64,000 nt of DNA from a virus, in the IMG/VR virus record IMGVR_UViG_3300030419_006925, positions 1-64,000 of that record, one strand, 5' to 3'. The notes beneath the pieces were generated by a model. The model had not been told where the DNA came from. It made no database searches and worked only from the letters and a program-made list of their open reading frames with translations. Below, in pieces: positions 1-7,042 of the stretch. Numbering within the stretch: the first letter of the stretch is position 1; each line of letters opens with the position of its first letter. A program made the translations under genes and the position numbers.

Positions 1-419
1 GCATCTTCAACAATTGCACCATTTTGACTTAATACCTCTTTTCCATAGTCTACGTTTTTTCCAATCCCGTCTGAATCAGGGATGAGGACAACGTGATCCT
101 CTTCTACATTCTTTGGAATGTCTTTGCCTGTTGAATTAACAAGCAGTGTTTTATTAAAACCAAGCTCGATGAAAGCGTTGGCCATCTTGTTGCCTCCACC
201 GCCGACACCGACAAAACCCACATTAATAGACGAGGGGGCCGTATTCTCGGGGAGCAAGTCTTCATCGGAATACTCCATCTGTAACCCAAAATCCTCAACC
301 ATGCCGAAGTCTTCTGCATCCACTTCTTCGTGGTAACTGTCCTTCTCTTGATTAAAGGCCGGAGGTGGCTCTGCGGGAGGCAGAAAATCAAATTCGTTGT
401 TATCGTTTTCGTCTGACAT
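1..419 (-). CDS. Tubulin/FtsZ-like GTPase, N-terminal part only (runs off the window)
   Basis: An open frame starts at the ATG at 417-419 and runs without a stop past base 1, giving about 139 residues. An AAGGA ribosome binding site lies upstream, directly after the stop of the preceding gene. Residues 1-65 are acidic and low in complexity, with runs of Asp, Glu and Pro. The folded part then opens with GFVGVGGGGNKMANAF, a strand followed by a four-glycine loop, and continues with LLVNSTGKDI and a later DSDGIGKN. This order (glycine-rich loop, VNT-like strand, second glycine-bearing loop) is that of the nucleotide-binding half of FtsZ and tubulins, and resembles tubulin-like proteins of large phages. 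The GGGTGT/SG signature loop and the catalytic half lie outside the window, so GTPase activity is inferred. A different Rossmann-type nucleotide-binding protein is the main alternative. Confidence 0.6.
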   Translation of the reverse strand, partial: MSDENDNNEFDFLPPAEPPPAFNQEKDSYHEEVDAEDFGMVEDFGLQMEYSDEDLLPENTAPSSINVGFVGVGGGGNKMANAFIELGFNKTLLVNSTGKDIPKNVEEDHVVLIPDSDGIGKNVDYGKEVLSQNGAIVED

Positions 420-421
420 GT

Positions 422-955
422 TTACTTTCCTTGTAGTACTTTCGCGAGTTCTTCTTGGACGATCTTATTAAGTTCGTCTCTATCGATGGATTCAAATTTT
501 GCACCTCCAAAGGTGTCCATATTCATTCGACGACCGCCCCGGGGCGCGCCGCGACCAATCTTCTTTTTGAGTTCTTTATCTTTAAGTTCTCTCTCTTTTT
601 CCCGATCTCTGTCTGCTTTTGCAAGGCGACCTTTAGATGCGGCCCAAGCTTCTTCCTCGGCTTTATCTTTTCTGGCCTGTGTTCGGTCGCGGTCGCGCTG
701 TAATGCTGCTTCTTTGTCGTAATGCATAGAGCTAGGGTCATGTATCCTCGCATGCTCAGCGTCAGCTTCCATCTCTTTCGCGCGAGCTAGGCTGGCATCG
801 CGGCGCTGCTTTGCAAGTCTTTTTGACTTTTTAGACATCTTGGTGCCGGCCACCTTATCAACACTTCTCAAGGTATCATCCCACCAGCCTTCTTCAAGGC
901 TCTGTTCGATCTCCTCTTCAATCAGCTTTTTAAGCTCGCCTCTTGTAACCTTCAT
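422..955 (-). CDS. Highly charged protein with the shared helix motif at both ends
   Basis: 177 residues from the ATG at 955. This start has an AGGAG site about eight bases upstream; an upstream in-frame start at 1003 would overlap the Mre11-Rad50 gene and lacks a better site. The N-terminus, MKVTRGELKKLIEEEI, is the same amphipathic motif that begins the genes starting at 5258 and 5970. The C-terminus, DELNKIVQEELAKVLQGK, is a second copy of the same pattern. Between them is a very charged, Lys/Arg/Glu/Ala-rich, probably helical or coiled-coil stretch with a short Gly/Arg-rich piece (GRGAPRGGRR). I recognise no catalytic domain. The stop is two bases before the tubulin-like gene, so the two are probably co-translated. 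A structural, scaffold-like or head-packaged role is possible but not shown. Confidence 0.8.
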   Translation of the reverse strand: MKVTRGELKKLIEEEIEQSLEEGWWDDTLRSVDKVAGTKMSKKSKRLAKQRRDASLARAKEMEADAEHARIHDPSSMHYDKEAALQRDRDRTQARKDKAEEEAWAASKGRLAKADRDREKERELKDKELKKKIGRGAPRGGRRMNMDTFGGAKFESIDRDELNKIVQEELAKVLQGK

Positions 956-965
956 TGCGCATCTC

Positions 966-3900
966 CTATTGATTGACTCTTGCGTATCCTGATTTCTTTT
1001 CAATCACGATTTGCATGTCAACACAATCTTTGAGCGAATCAAGGTGAGAGATCAACAAAACATTCTTGAAATATACCTTAATTAGTTCCAAGATGCGGAT
1101 AAAACCCTCCATATTTTCTTCGTCTAGTGCTGTGCCGGGTTCATCGAGAATAAATAAATCGCTCTTAGGTAGTGACGAGACACTCAAAAGAGCCAAACGA
1201 ATTGCCATGGCGCACAAAGTTTTTTCAGCACCGGAGGCCATTTCAATGGGCCTTGGTTCGTGTTTTGGGTGTTTGATAAAGATATCAAATTTCTTTCCAG
1301 AATCCTCAAAAAAGATTTCGAAGTCCACAATGTTTGCTAAGACTTTCGCGATTTCTTGGTTGATAACTGGAAGTTTGCGCTTAATAATATCGTAAGCAAC
1401 CCCAGATGTATGCATGCAACGCATATAAAGATCATAGGCTGAATATTCCTCCTGTAGATTTAAATATTCTTGTTTTTGTTCTTTTATACTTTCTACTCTT
1501 TGTTCCCACGAGCCAACTTCCTTATAAAGAACCAAGGTTTGACCCTGACACTCTTCATGTTTGGTTGTGGCGCTATCTAATTTTGCCGTACACGATGCCA
1601 ACTCACTTGTGAACTCTTCGAAATTTTCGATGGCCTCTCTGTTCTCTTCATATTTTTGTCTTTTTTCTTCAAGATCTTTTAATTCATATCCCAATCGCTC
1701 AATCGATGTGTGATTTCTTTCGATGGACAAATTCAAATCAGCGATCTCATGAGTTGTTGAATTCTTTTTCTCAACAATCTTGTTGTATTTTTCTATTCGT
1801 TCTTCTACTAATTCAGGACGCAAGCTTCCTATCTTTAAATCCAGCGCCCTAAGTTTAATTCTTGAGTTCTTTTGATCGCCTTGAACATGCGCCAAATTAG
1901 CCACTGCAATATTTGCATCACGAATAAACTTGCATTGTGGATAATTCGTACCGCAAGGAATGCCATCTAAGAGTTTAGATTTTTTCTCGATATCTTCTAT
2001 TTGCTGCAACAATGAATCTTCAATGTTTGCTTGATTTTCTCTTTGTTCTCTCAGGCATGTGATTGTCTCCATCTGCTTTGATAAAATCTCTATGTTGATC
2101 TTTTGCAGATACTCTTCTATTTTGTGAACCACCTCTCTCTTGTCGGCCAAATCGGCTGTGTGTTGCTTATTCTCTTCTTCTATGGAAGAGACTTGAATTT
2201 GCTTCTTCTGAATGAGCCTCTTTGTATCTGCCACGTTGATTACTTCTTCTGGGATAGCTTCGATGCTCTGCCTCAGTTCGTCACAAGTTTGTGTGATTTG
2301 TTCTATTTCTGTTCTTAGTTGAACACACTTTTGTTCGTGGTTATTTAATTCTGCGCGTTTGTCCACCAAATGAAGATCGGCCTCTTCGATCTCTTCATCG
2401 TAGTTTCTCGCCTCAAGTCTCCGTAGGGCGCCCTTGAGGTCAGTGCTGTCTTCTTTCGCTATTTTAAATTTCTTCTCAAAAATTTCCAAATCAAGAAACT
2501 TGGCAATAATCTCCTTTCTTCGAGTGGAGCCTTCATCAATAAATGACAAGGCGCCGTGCTGAGATGCCATTGAGGAGATCAGAAAGTCTTCGCACTCTCC
2601 GAAGTGTTTTCTAATAATCGCATCTGTGTGTATTCGGCTCAAGCCATTTAGTGATATCGTGTCGCCCAAAACTTCATCATATACTTCAAAGTTGAGATCA
2701 GTTTTTGCTTCTAACGTCTCCTCTCCCTTTAGGCGTTTAATATATTTTTCAGCAGTCCTTTCGACTGTGTAGGTTTTGTGACCAACTACAATTGTTAACT
2801 TGCCTCGACAAAACTCCTTATTCTGGTTAATAACATTGAGATTCTTGCGCTCATTTTTCGAGGTTGTGTTAAAAAGAGTCCAAAGCACAGCATCAATAAT
2901 ACTGCTCTTCCCAGAATAGTTCTTCCCAAAGATCCCTGTAATGCCATTAAGTTCATCAAAGCTGACATTGTTGTTCTCCCCATAATTAAATAAGTTGTCA
3001 AATTCAAAATTAGTTAATTTCCAATTAACATTTCTGGATATATCATTTTCATCCTCGACCATCTTCTTATATTTTCGATTAAGTTCATAAATCTTTTCCA
3101 TCGTGGACGAATCTACCTGATATTCCTTTAGATATTCGCTCATCAACTCTTCCTGAATGTTGATGTCTCGTAGGTTTTCTGTCTTCAGGTTGTCAGTAAG
3201 CTCTGTTACGTCGCCGCGGGTTCCGGCGGCGCGATTAAGAAACGTCACCACTTCTGGCTTAAATCGATGTTTGGCAATATCCATCGCGCGCTTCATGGTA
3301 TTTAGCGGCAAATTATTGTTACTTACGATACGAAGCCTCGCACCCTCCGGAACATTCGCCCCCTTGGGCATGCGACCTTTCGGTGTGAGTTCCAATGTAA
3401 TGAACGGCTTCGGGTTCTTGAACACAACCGGCTCGATGTCCCAATTGTCCTTTGATTGAATATCCCAAATAAGAATACCCTTGTCGTTGGTTTCTCCGTG
3501 GTTCTGCTGTACGGTGCTCCCGGCGTACCAGATACGACCTGCTTCGTCAAGGAATTGGCGACGATGAATATCGCCAAGCATTGCAAAATCAAATCCATCA
3601 AAAATATTCATCGTATCTTCGCCATTTGACATAATCCATCCAACATCTGTCTTGCAGTTGCTGATCGATCCATGATAAAGAGCGATATTGATCCTGTCTG
3701 GATTGGTCGGTTTGATCCAGTTTTCGCGATCAAATACCGAAAGAACATTCAAACAAAACTTATCGTCAATGTTTGTTTCTCCAGAATCTTTCAACAAATG
3801 AAGATTCGGATGATTAAGCGCATTAAAAATTGGTGTCAAGGCGTCTTGACGGCTGCTATTCTTTAAGTTGCCATCATGATTACCTAAAATCGCATATGTG

Positions 3901-4115
3901 GGCGCAATGTTTGCCAAGCTCTCAAAGAACCGCGAACACATATCAACATATTCAGGAGAGATTTGCGTTTTGGTGTGCGCAACATCTCCGCAATGAATAA
4001 TATAATCGACCTTTTCTTCCCTCAGTTTTTCATACAACTGCTCGAAGATGATCCGATACTCATAATGATATTTTAAATTTTTAATGTGAGTATCGCTAAT
4101 ATGAGCAAACTTCAC
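966..4115 (-). CDS. Single-chain Mre11-Rad50 (SbcD-SbcC, gp47-gp46-like) recombination nuclease-ATPase
   Basis: 1049 residues from a GTG start (4113-4115) behind a GGAGG site. Residues 1 to about 340 are an Mre11/SbcD calcineurin-like phosphoesterase with its motifs in order: DTH, GDVAH, GNHD, HGS and GDIHRRQF. From about residue 370 a Rad50/SbcC ATPase begins. It has a Walker A GKNYSGKSS near 395, a long heptad-rich coiled coil to about 930, a signature-like MASGAEKT near 960 and a Walker B LFILDEPG near 990. In the coil apex, near residues 712-720, the zinc-hook position reads CGTNYPQC rather than CxxC. In T4 the two halves are separate genes (47 and 46) that process DNA ends for recombination-dependent replication; here they form one uninterrupted frame. 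The role in end resection follows from the family. The next upstream frame is a 39-residue ORF ending just before its ribosome binding site. Confidence 0.93.
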   Translation of the reverse strand: MKFAHISDTHIKNLKYHYEYRIIFEQLYEKLREEKVDYIIHCGDVAHTKTQISPEYVDMCSRFFESLANIAPTYAILGNHDGNLKNSSRQDALTPIFNALNHPNLHLLKDSGETNIDDKFCLNVLSVFDRENWIKPTNPDRINIALYHGSISNCKTDVGWIMSNGEDTMNIFDGFDFAMLGDIHRRQFLDEAGRIWYAGSTVQQNHGETNDKGILIWDIQSKDNWDIEPVVFKNPKPFITLELTPKGRMPKGANVPEGARLRIVSNNNLPLNTMKRAMDIAKHRFKPEVVTFLNRAAGTRGDVTELTDNLKTENLRDINIQEELMSEYLKEYQVDSSTMEKIYELNRKYKKMVEDENDISRNVNWKLTNFEFDNLFNYGENNNVSFDELNGITGIFGKNYSGKSSIIDAVLWTLFNTTSKNERKNLNVINQNKEFCRGKLTIVVGHKTYTVERTAEKYIKRLKGEETLEAKTDLNFEVYDEVLGDTISLNGLSRIHTDAIIRKHFGECEDFLISSMASQHGALSFIDEGSTRRKEIIAKFLDLEIFEKKFKIAKEDSTDLKGALRRLEARNYDEEIEEADLHLVDKRAELNNHEQKCVQLRTEIEQITQTCDELRQSIEAIPEEVINVADTKRLIQKKQIQVSSIEEENKQHTADLADKREVVHKIEEYLQKINIEILSKQMETITCLREQRENQANIEDSLLQQIEDIEKKSKLLDGIPCGTNYPQCKFIRDANIAVANLAHVQGDQKNSRIKLRALDLKIGSLRPELVEERIEKYNKIVEKKNSTTHEIADLNLSIERNHTSIERLGYELKDLEEKRQKYEENREAIENFEEFTSELASCTAKLDSATTKHEECQGQTLVLYKEVGSWEQRVESIKEQKQEYLNLQEEYSAYDLYMRCMHTSGVAYDIIKRKLPVINQEIAKVLANIVDFEIFFEDSGKKFDIFIKHPKHEPRPIEMASGAEKTLCAMAIRLALLSVSSLPKSDLFILDEPGTALDEENMEGFIRILELIKVYFKNVLLISHLDSLKDCVDMQIVIEKKSGYARVNQ

Positions 4116-4126
4116 ATATCCTCCAC

Positions 4127-4246
4127 TTAGTTAAGATAGGGCGTCCCAAAACAGGAATGTAGCATTATCGGCAACACAAACATGCCGAAATAATAACCAA
4201 TCTCAAAACACACAACTCTGATAAACGTGTCTACAATAAAGTACAT
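4127..4246 (-). CDS. Small predicted membrane peptide (39 residues)
   Basis: A short frame begins at the ATG at 4244-4246, preceded by GAGGG at a spacing of about five bases, and ends with TAA at 4127-4129. That stop lies immediately before the GGAGG that serves the Mre11-Rad50 gene, so translation of the two is probably linked. The product (MYFIVDTFIRVVC..., ending GTPYLN) is strongly hydrophobic through residues 2-32, with few charges, and could form one membrane helix. It contains two cysteines. No family is recognised. It fills what would otherwise be the only sizeable intergenic gap in the left part of the window. The support is the ribosome binding site, the stop placement and the hydrophobic character; a non-coding leader is the alternative. 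Confidence 0.5.
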   Translation of the reverse strand: MYFIVDTFIRVVCFEIGYYFGMFVLPIMLHSCFGTPYLN

Positions 4247-4262
4247 TTTGCCCTCATATGTT

Positions 4263-4291
4263 AATATACCACGTCTCTATTGACTATGCAA
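4263..4291 (-). promoter_or_regulatory. Possible sigma-70-type promoter before the 39-residue ORF and Mre11-Rad50 gene
   Basis: On the minus strand a TTGCAT box (4286-4291) and a TATATT box (4263-4268) are separated by 17 bases. The -10 box matches five of six consensus positions and the -35 box three of six. It overlaps the end of the upstream gene and sits about 17 bases before the start of the 39-residue ORF. Without transcript data this is only a candidate. Confidence 0.3.
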
Positions 4292-5258
4292 GTATTTTCT
4301 TTCGATTTCTATAATTTTTCCAAGTAATCTTGCTTTCTTTCATTCTTTGCTTTTGATGCTGCTGTGCTCTTTTGTTTGTTGCATCAATAAGTCCTTGATC
4401 TAATTTCTCATCATCATCGGGAGTTACGATCATTTCCTCATCAGGCAAATCTAATGCGGCTCTTTCACCAGAGCCCATGTACTCTCCATATTGATAATTG
4501 TAGTAATCTTCTGCTGTCATCCCCAGTTCCGGCAAGTAGTAGTCTCCGCTAATTTTATCTGGATCCAGCATAATTATCTGTTCTTCCATTCCGCTTCCCG
4601 GAACAATCTGTAGTTCATCATGGGACGCTACTACGTTCATTGCATCAACAAATTCGCCTTGATGGGCTTTAAAAAAACCATCGATGTTCTCTTCATAATC
4701 GCCTTGATATTCGCGATCATGATCAAGATCTAAATTCAAATCAACATTACCATATTGAAGGATCGGCTTAAGGCCTTGTTCCATTCTTTCGGCATTTTCC
4801 TTTTTGTCTTGCATAACCTTTACCATCACACTATAACTTGGTGGAAGCACAGTAACCTTGCCGTCTGAGCCGGGGGCGTGGACCACAGAATCGTTCCCTT
4901 TACCCCATCGAAATGCATATTGGTTATTTAGCTGGTCAACTAATTCTTCAAATTGAGCTTCATCGGTTTCTGCCGCGGCGATGTTTAGTTGTGTTTGTCT
5001 ATCAAAATCTGCGGCGCGGGTATCCGAATATTGATCGGTGGCCAACTTCAAGCCTCCAATGCCCACTCCAAGGCCCAAGGCGCCAAGTGCTGCATCGCGG
5101 GCCTTAGCTTTTCTCGCTTTCCATTTTGCAGCATCCCAGTCTGCTTTCTCGTTTTCAGAAATCAGCGCAGCAAACTCTTCATCAAGGTACTTGTCTAAAA
5201 GATATAACCGTACCTCTTCCAAAATAATCTGCCTAAGCCTATTCTCTGTGAGTTTCAT
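4284..5258 (-). CDS. Unknown protein with the shared N-terminal helix motif
   Basis: 324 residues from the ATG at 5258. An upstream in-frame GTG at 5285 would overlap the previous gene, while the ATG begins the motif shared with its neighbours, so 5258 is preferred. Its ribosome binding site is weak (AAGG), suggesting coupling to the gene ending at 5266. The N-terminus MKLTENRLRQIILEEV repeats the motif of the genes starting at 955 and 5970. A charged helical part follows, then a short Gly/Ala-rich hydrophobic segment near residues 59-75 (ALGALGLGVGIGGLKLA) that could be a membrane or hinge helix. After that come an acidic, Tyr-rich region and a basic C-terminus (YRNRKK). No known domain is recognised. 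The mixed build suggests a virion or head-internal protein, but that is inference. Confidence 0.8.
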   Translation of the reverse strand: MKLTENRLRQIILEEVRLYLLDKYLDEEFAALISENEKADWDAAKWKARKAKARDAALGALGLGVGIGGLKLATDQYSDTRAADFDRQTQLNIAAAETDEAQFEELVDQLNNQYAFRWGKGNDSVVHAPGSDGKVTVLPPSYSVMVKVMQDKKENAERMEQGLKPILQYGNVDLNLDLDHDREYQGDYEENIDGFFKAHQGEFVDAMNVVASHDELQIVPGSGMEEQIIMLDPDKISGDYYLPELGMTAEDYYNYQYGEYMGSGERAALDLPDEEMIVTPDDDEKLDQGLIDATNKRAQQHQKQRMKESKITWKNYRNRKKILA

Positions 5259-5265
5259 TGTTGCC

Positions 5266-5970
5266 TTACAGACCCCACATCCCACTTAAAAAACCAGAAC
5301 CAATTTCGTTGATCAGCTTGTCTCTCAGCGGTTCCGGTACCAGATTGTCTCGGACAACAACGTCGATAGCCTGATCGAAATATTGCGCGTGTCGTCGAAG
5401 GGTATCTCGCACCTCGTCGTAGTTGTTGGCGCCGTCTATATAAGCATCAACTGCCATGGCTTCGGATGGACCACCTCTTGTGCTAGTGTCTACCATTTCA
5501 GCCGGAAGCCCATTAATCTTACCAAGTATGTGCTCGATGCGTGAATGAAGCGCTTTTAAGTTTTCGGTGGCTTCGTTGTAGTTGCTGCCTTCGTTTACTG
5601 GTTCGATCTCTGTGTCTTTTACGTGCTTGGCGTATTCTCTAATAATGCCGGCCAATTCTTTGAGAAGGGGCTGATCTCTCGATCGCAATCCATAAGGGGT
5701 TGGGTAACCGTCACCGCTATCTGGTCTTGGAAACACTTGTGTTCCTTTTTGTTTTACCGCTGCGGTTATTTCAAACATTAGTTCTAATGCGCGTGCAATC
5801 TCATTCAAATCATCGCGGACGGCTCGATGGCGCTGCTTCTTGGTGTCTGCGGCGCCGCGTTTATCCATTGCAGTCATGCGGGCTTCAAGATCTTCCAACG
5901 AAGCTTCTGATAATTTTTTTGAGATCTCCTCTTGAATGATCTCTTTTAGTCTTGATGTAGTAATTTTCAT
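5266..5970 (-). CDS. Unknown helical protein with the shared N-terminal helix motif
   Basis: 234 residues from the ATG at 5970, preceded by GAGGG. An upstream GTG at 5982 would enter the primase gene and is less likely. The first residues, MKITTSRLKEIIQEEISKKL, are the clearest copy of the motif also found at the starts 955 and 5258. The rest looks mostly alpha-helical (for example ARALELMFEITAAV and LHSRIEHILGKI) with a Pro/Gly-rich linker near residues 80-95. There is no signal peptide, membrane segment or metal-binding motif. It lies between primase and the gene ending at 4284, with an eight-base gap to the latter's start, so it probably belongs to the same transcript. Function unknown. 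Confidence 0.82.
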   Translation of the reverse strand: MKITTSRLKEIIQEEISKKLSEASLEDLEARMTAMDKRGAADTKKQRHRAVRDDLNEIARALELMFEITAAVKQKGTQVFPRPDSGDGYPTPYGLRSRDQPLLKELAGIIREYAKHVKDTEIEPVNEGSNYNEATENLKALHSRIEHILGKINGLPAEMVDTSTRGGPSEAMAVDAYIDGANNYDEVRDTLRRHAQYFDQAIDVVVRDNLVPEPLRDKLINEIGSGFLSGMWGL

Positions 5971-5978
5971 GGGTACCC

Positions 5979-6917
5979 TCACACTGCCGATAGTAAATCC
6001 AACAATAAATAGTTGTCTCTATCGATAAAGAATGCGCTTTTCTTTCTTTCCTCAAACACTTCTTTTGGCATGGAGCCTACATCTTCGTAGCCGGATACAT
6101 CGATTTTATGAAGTTCGATATCGTATTCCAGCAACATCTTAATAATCCGGCGCTCTTTTTCTGCGGCATCTGGGTCGAGGGCAACGTAGACGGGCGTGTC
6201 GTTTCGTACAATCTTTCGTAATAGCTCTGACCCGGGCCTAAGTGTTGAACCCAATATAGGAACAGCATTTCCTGCGACCAATGCATCAAAAACTCCTTCT
6301 ACCAAAACAAGATCTGAATTCCAGTCAATAAATAGCTCATTAAACACTATATCCTTCGACGCTTTTGGGTTTTTATACTTATAGGAATCGCCCGTGTAAG
6401 ACCTCGCTATAAAATAGCTGCAATCGCCATCATCATTAAATGATGGAACAATAATCCTGTTGCGATATTGACCACTAAAACAAAAGCCAATTTTCCATTT
6501 AAGAATATCGGCCTTTGTGACGCCGCGTTTCTGCAGATAACTTAAAGCGTAGGCACCAGTTGCTGGAACGTTCTGTGTTGCAAGGCTTATGAATTCCTCT
6601 GGGAGTTCCACTTTTGCTTTGCTTTCTCTACTGACTCCTCCCATAAAGAGGTCAGCAAATCTTTCAATATCTGGCCTGTCTGATATTCTGTCCCATTTCT
6701 GTAGTTGCAGATACGAACCATAATATCTAACAAGACGCCTAATATTACGACCCCGATAATCACAAACCCAACACTTATAAGCATTTTTATCCAGATTAAC
6801 AGAGAACTTACGCTTGTGGTGATTGCATGACGGGCACGAGAAAAGTAACTCGCTGCCTTTGTTTGAGTGGTGCCCAAGAACTTCATTTAATATTTTTTTC
6901 GCTTCTTTTTTATTCAT
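5979..6917 (-). CDS. DNA primase: zinc-binding plus Toprim domains, no helicase
   Basis: 312 residues with a GAGGG site before the ATG. A zinc-binding domain is visible as CPSC (residues 28-31) and CWVC (49-52) in a small N-terminal fold typical of DnaG and T7-type primases. The Toprim catalytic core follows: LVLVEGVFDA near residues 202-211 supplies the acidic metal ligand, and YVALDPDAAEK near 240-250 supplies the DxD pair. The protein would make RNA primers for lagging-strand synthesis at the phage fork. It ends without a RecA-like helicase domain, so the replicative helicase must be encoded elsewhere. The length fits stand-alone phage primases. The next gene, with the shared N-terminal motif, begins only eight bases downstream. 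Confidence 0.9.
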   Translation of the reverse strand: MNKKEAKKILNEVLGHHSNKGSELLFSCPSCNHHKRKFSVNLDKNAYKCWVCDYRGRNIRRLVRYYGSYLQLQKWDRISDRPDIERFADLFMGGVSRESKAKVELPEEFISLATQNVPATGAYALSYLQKRGVTKADILKWKIGFCFSGQYRNRIIVPSFNDDGDCSYFIARSYTGDSYKYKNPKASKDIVFNELFIDWNSDLVLVEGVFDALVAGNAVPILGSTLRPGSELLRKIVRNDTPVYVALDPDAAEKERRIIKMLLEYDIELHKIDVSGYEDVGSMPKEVFEERKKSAFFIDRDNYLLLDLLSAV

Positions 6918-6945
6918 TGACCCTCAAATGAACAAACGATTGTTA

Positions 6946-7038
6946 TTACTTCTTCTTTCTAAGACGACGATTACGTCGACGTTTTGAACCTAGCTTGCGT
7001 CTACGGCGCGCCTTAGAATGTGGTGCTTTGCGACTCAT
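6946..7038 (-). CDS. Arginine/lysine-rich 30-residue peptide
   Basis: A short frame runs from the ATG at 7036-7038 to TAA at 6946-6948, followed by a second in-frame TAA. The product begins MSRKAPHSKARRRRKLG and ends RRLRKKK; more than half of its residues are Arg or Lys and none is acidic. The frame starts just after the FKBP gene ends and stops about 28 bases before the primase start, filling that gap neatly. The upstream ribosome binding site is poor, so translation may be coupled to the FKBP gene. Its composition recalls very small ribosomal proteins such as bTHX, and protamine-like DNA-condensing peptides, but I cannot assign a family. Nucleic-acid binding is the natural inference. Confidence 0.6.
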   Translation of the reverse strand: MSRKAPHSKARRRRKLGSKRRRNRRLRKKK

Positions 7039-7042
7039 GTTA

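Noticed and set aside
966-1003. Longer start at 1003 for the charged protein gene
   Set aside because: The start at 955 has a well-placed AGGAG and begins with the motif shared by its neighbours; the longer form would overlap the recombination gene.
3157-3459. Plus-strand open frames inside the large minus-strand genes
   Set aside because: They lie fully within well-supported genes, lack ribosome binding sites and have no recognisable product; they are shadows of the coding strand.
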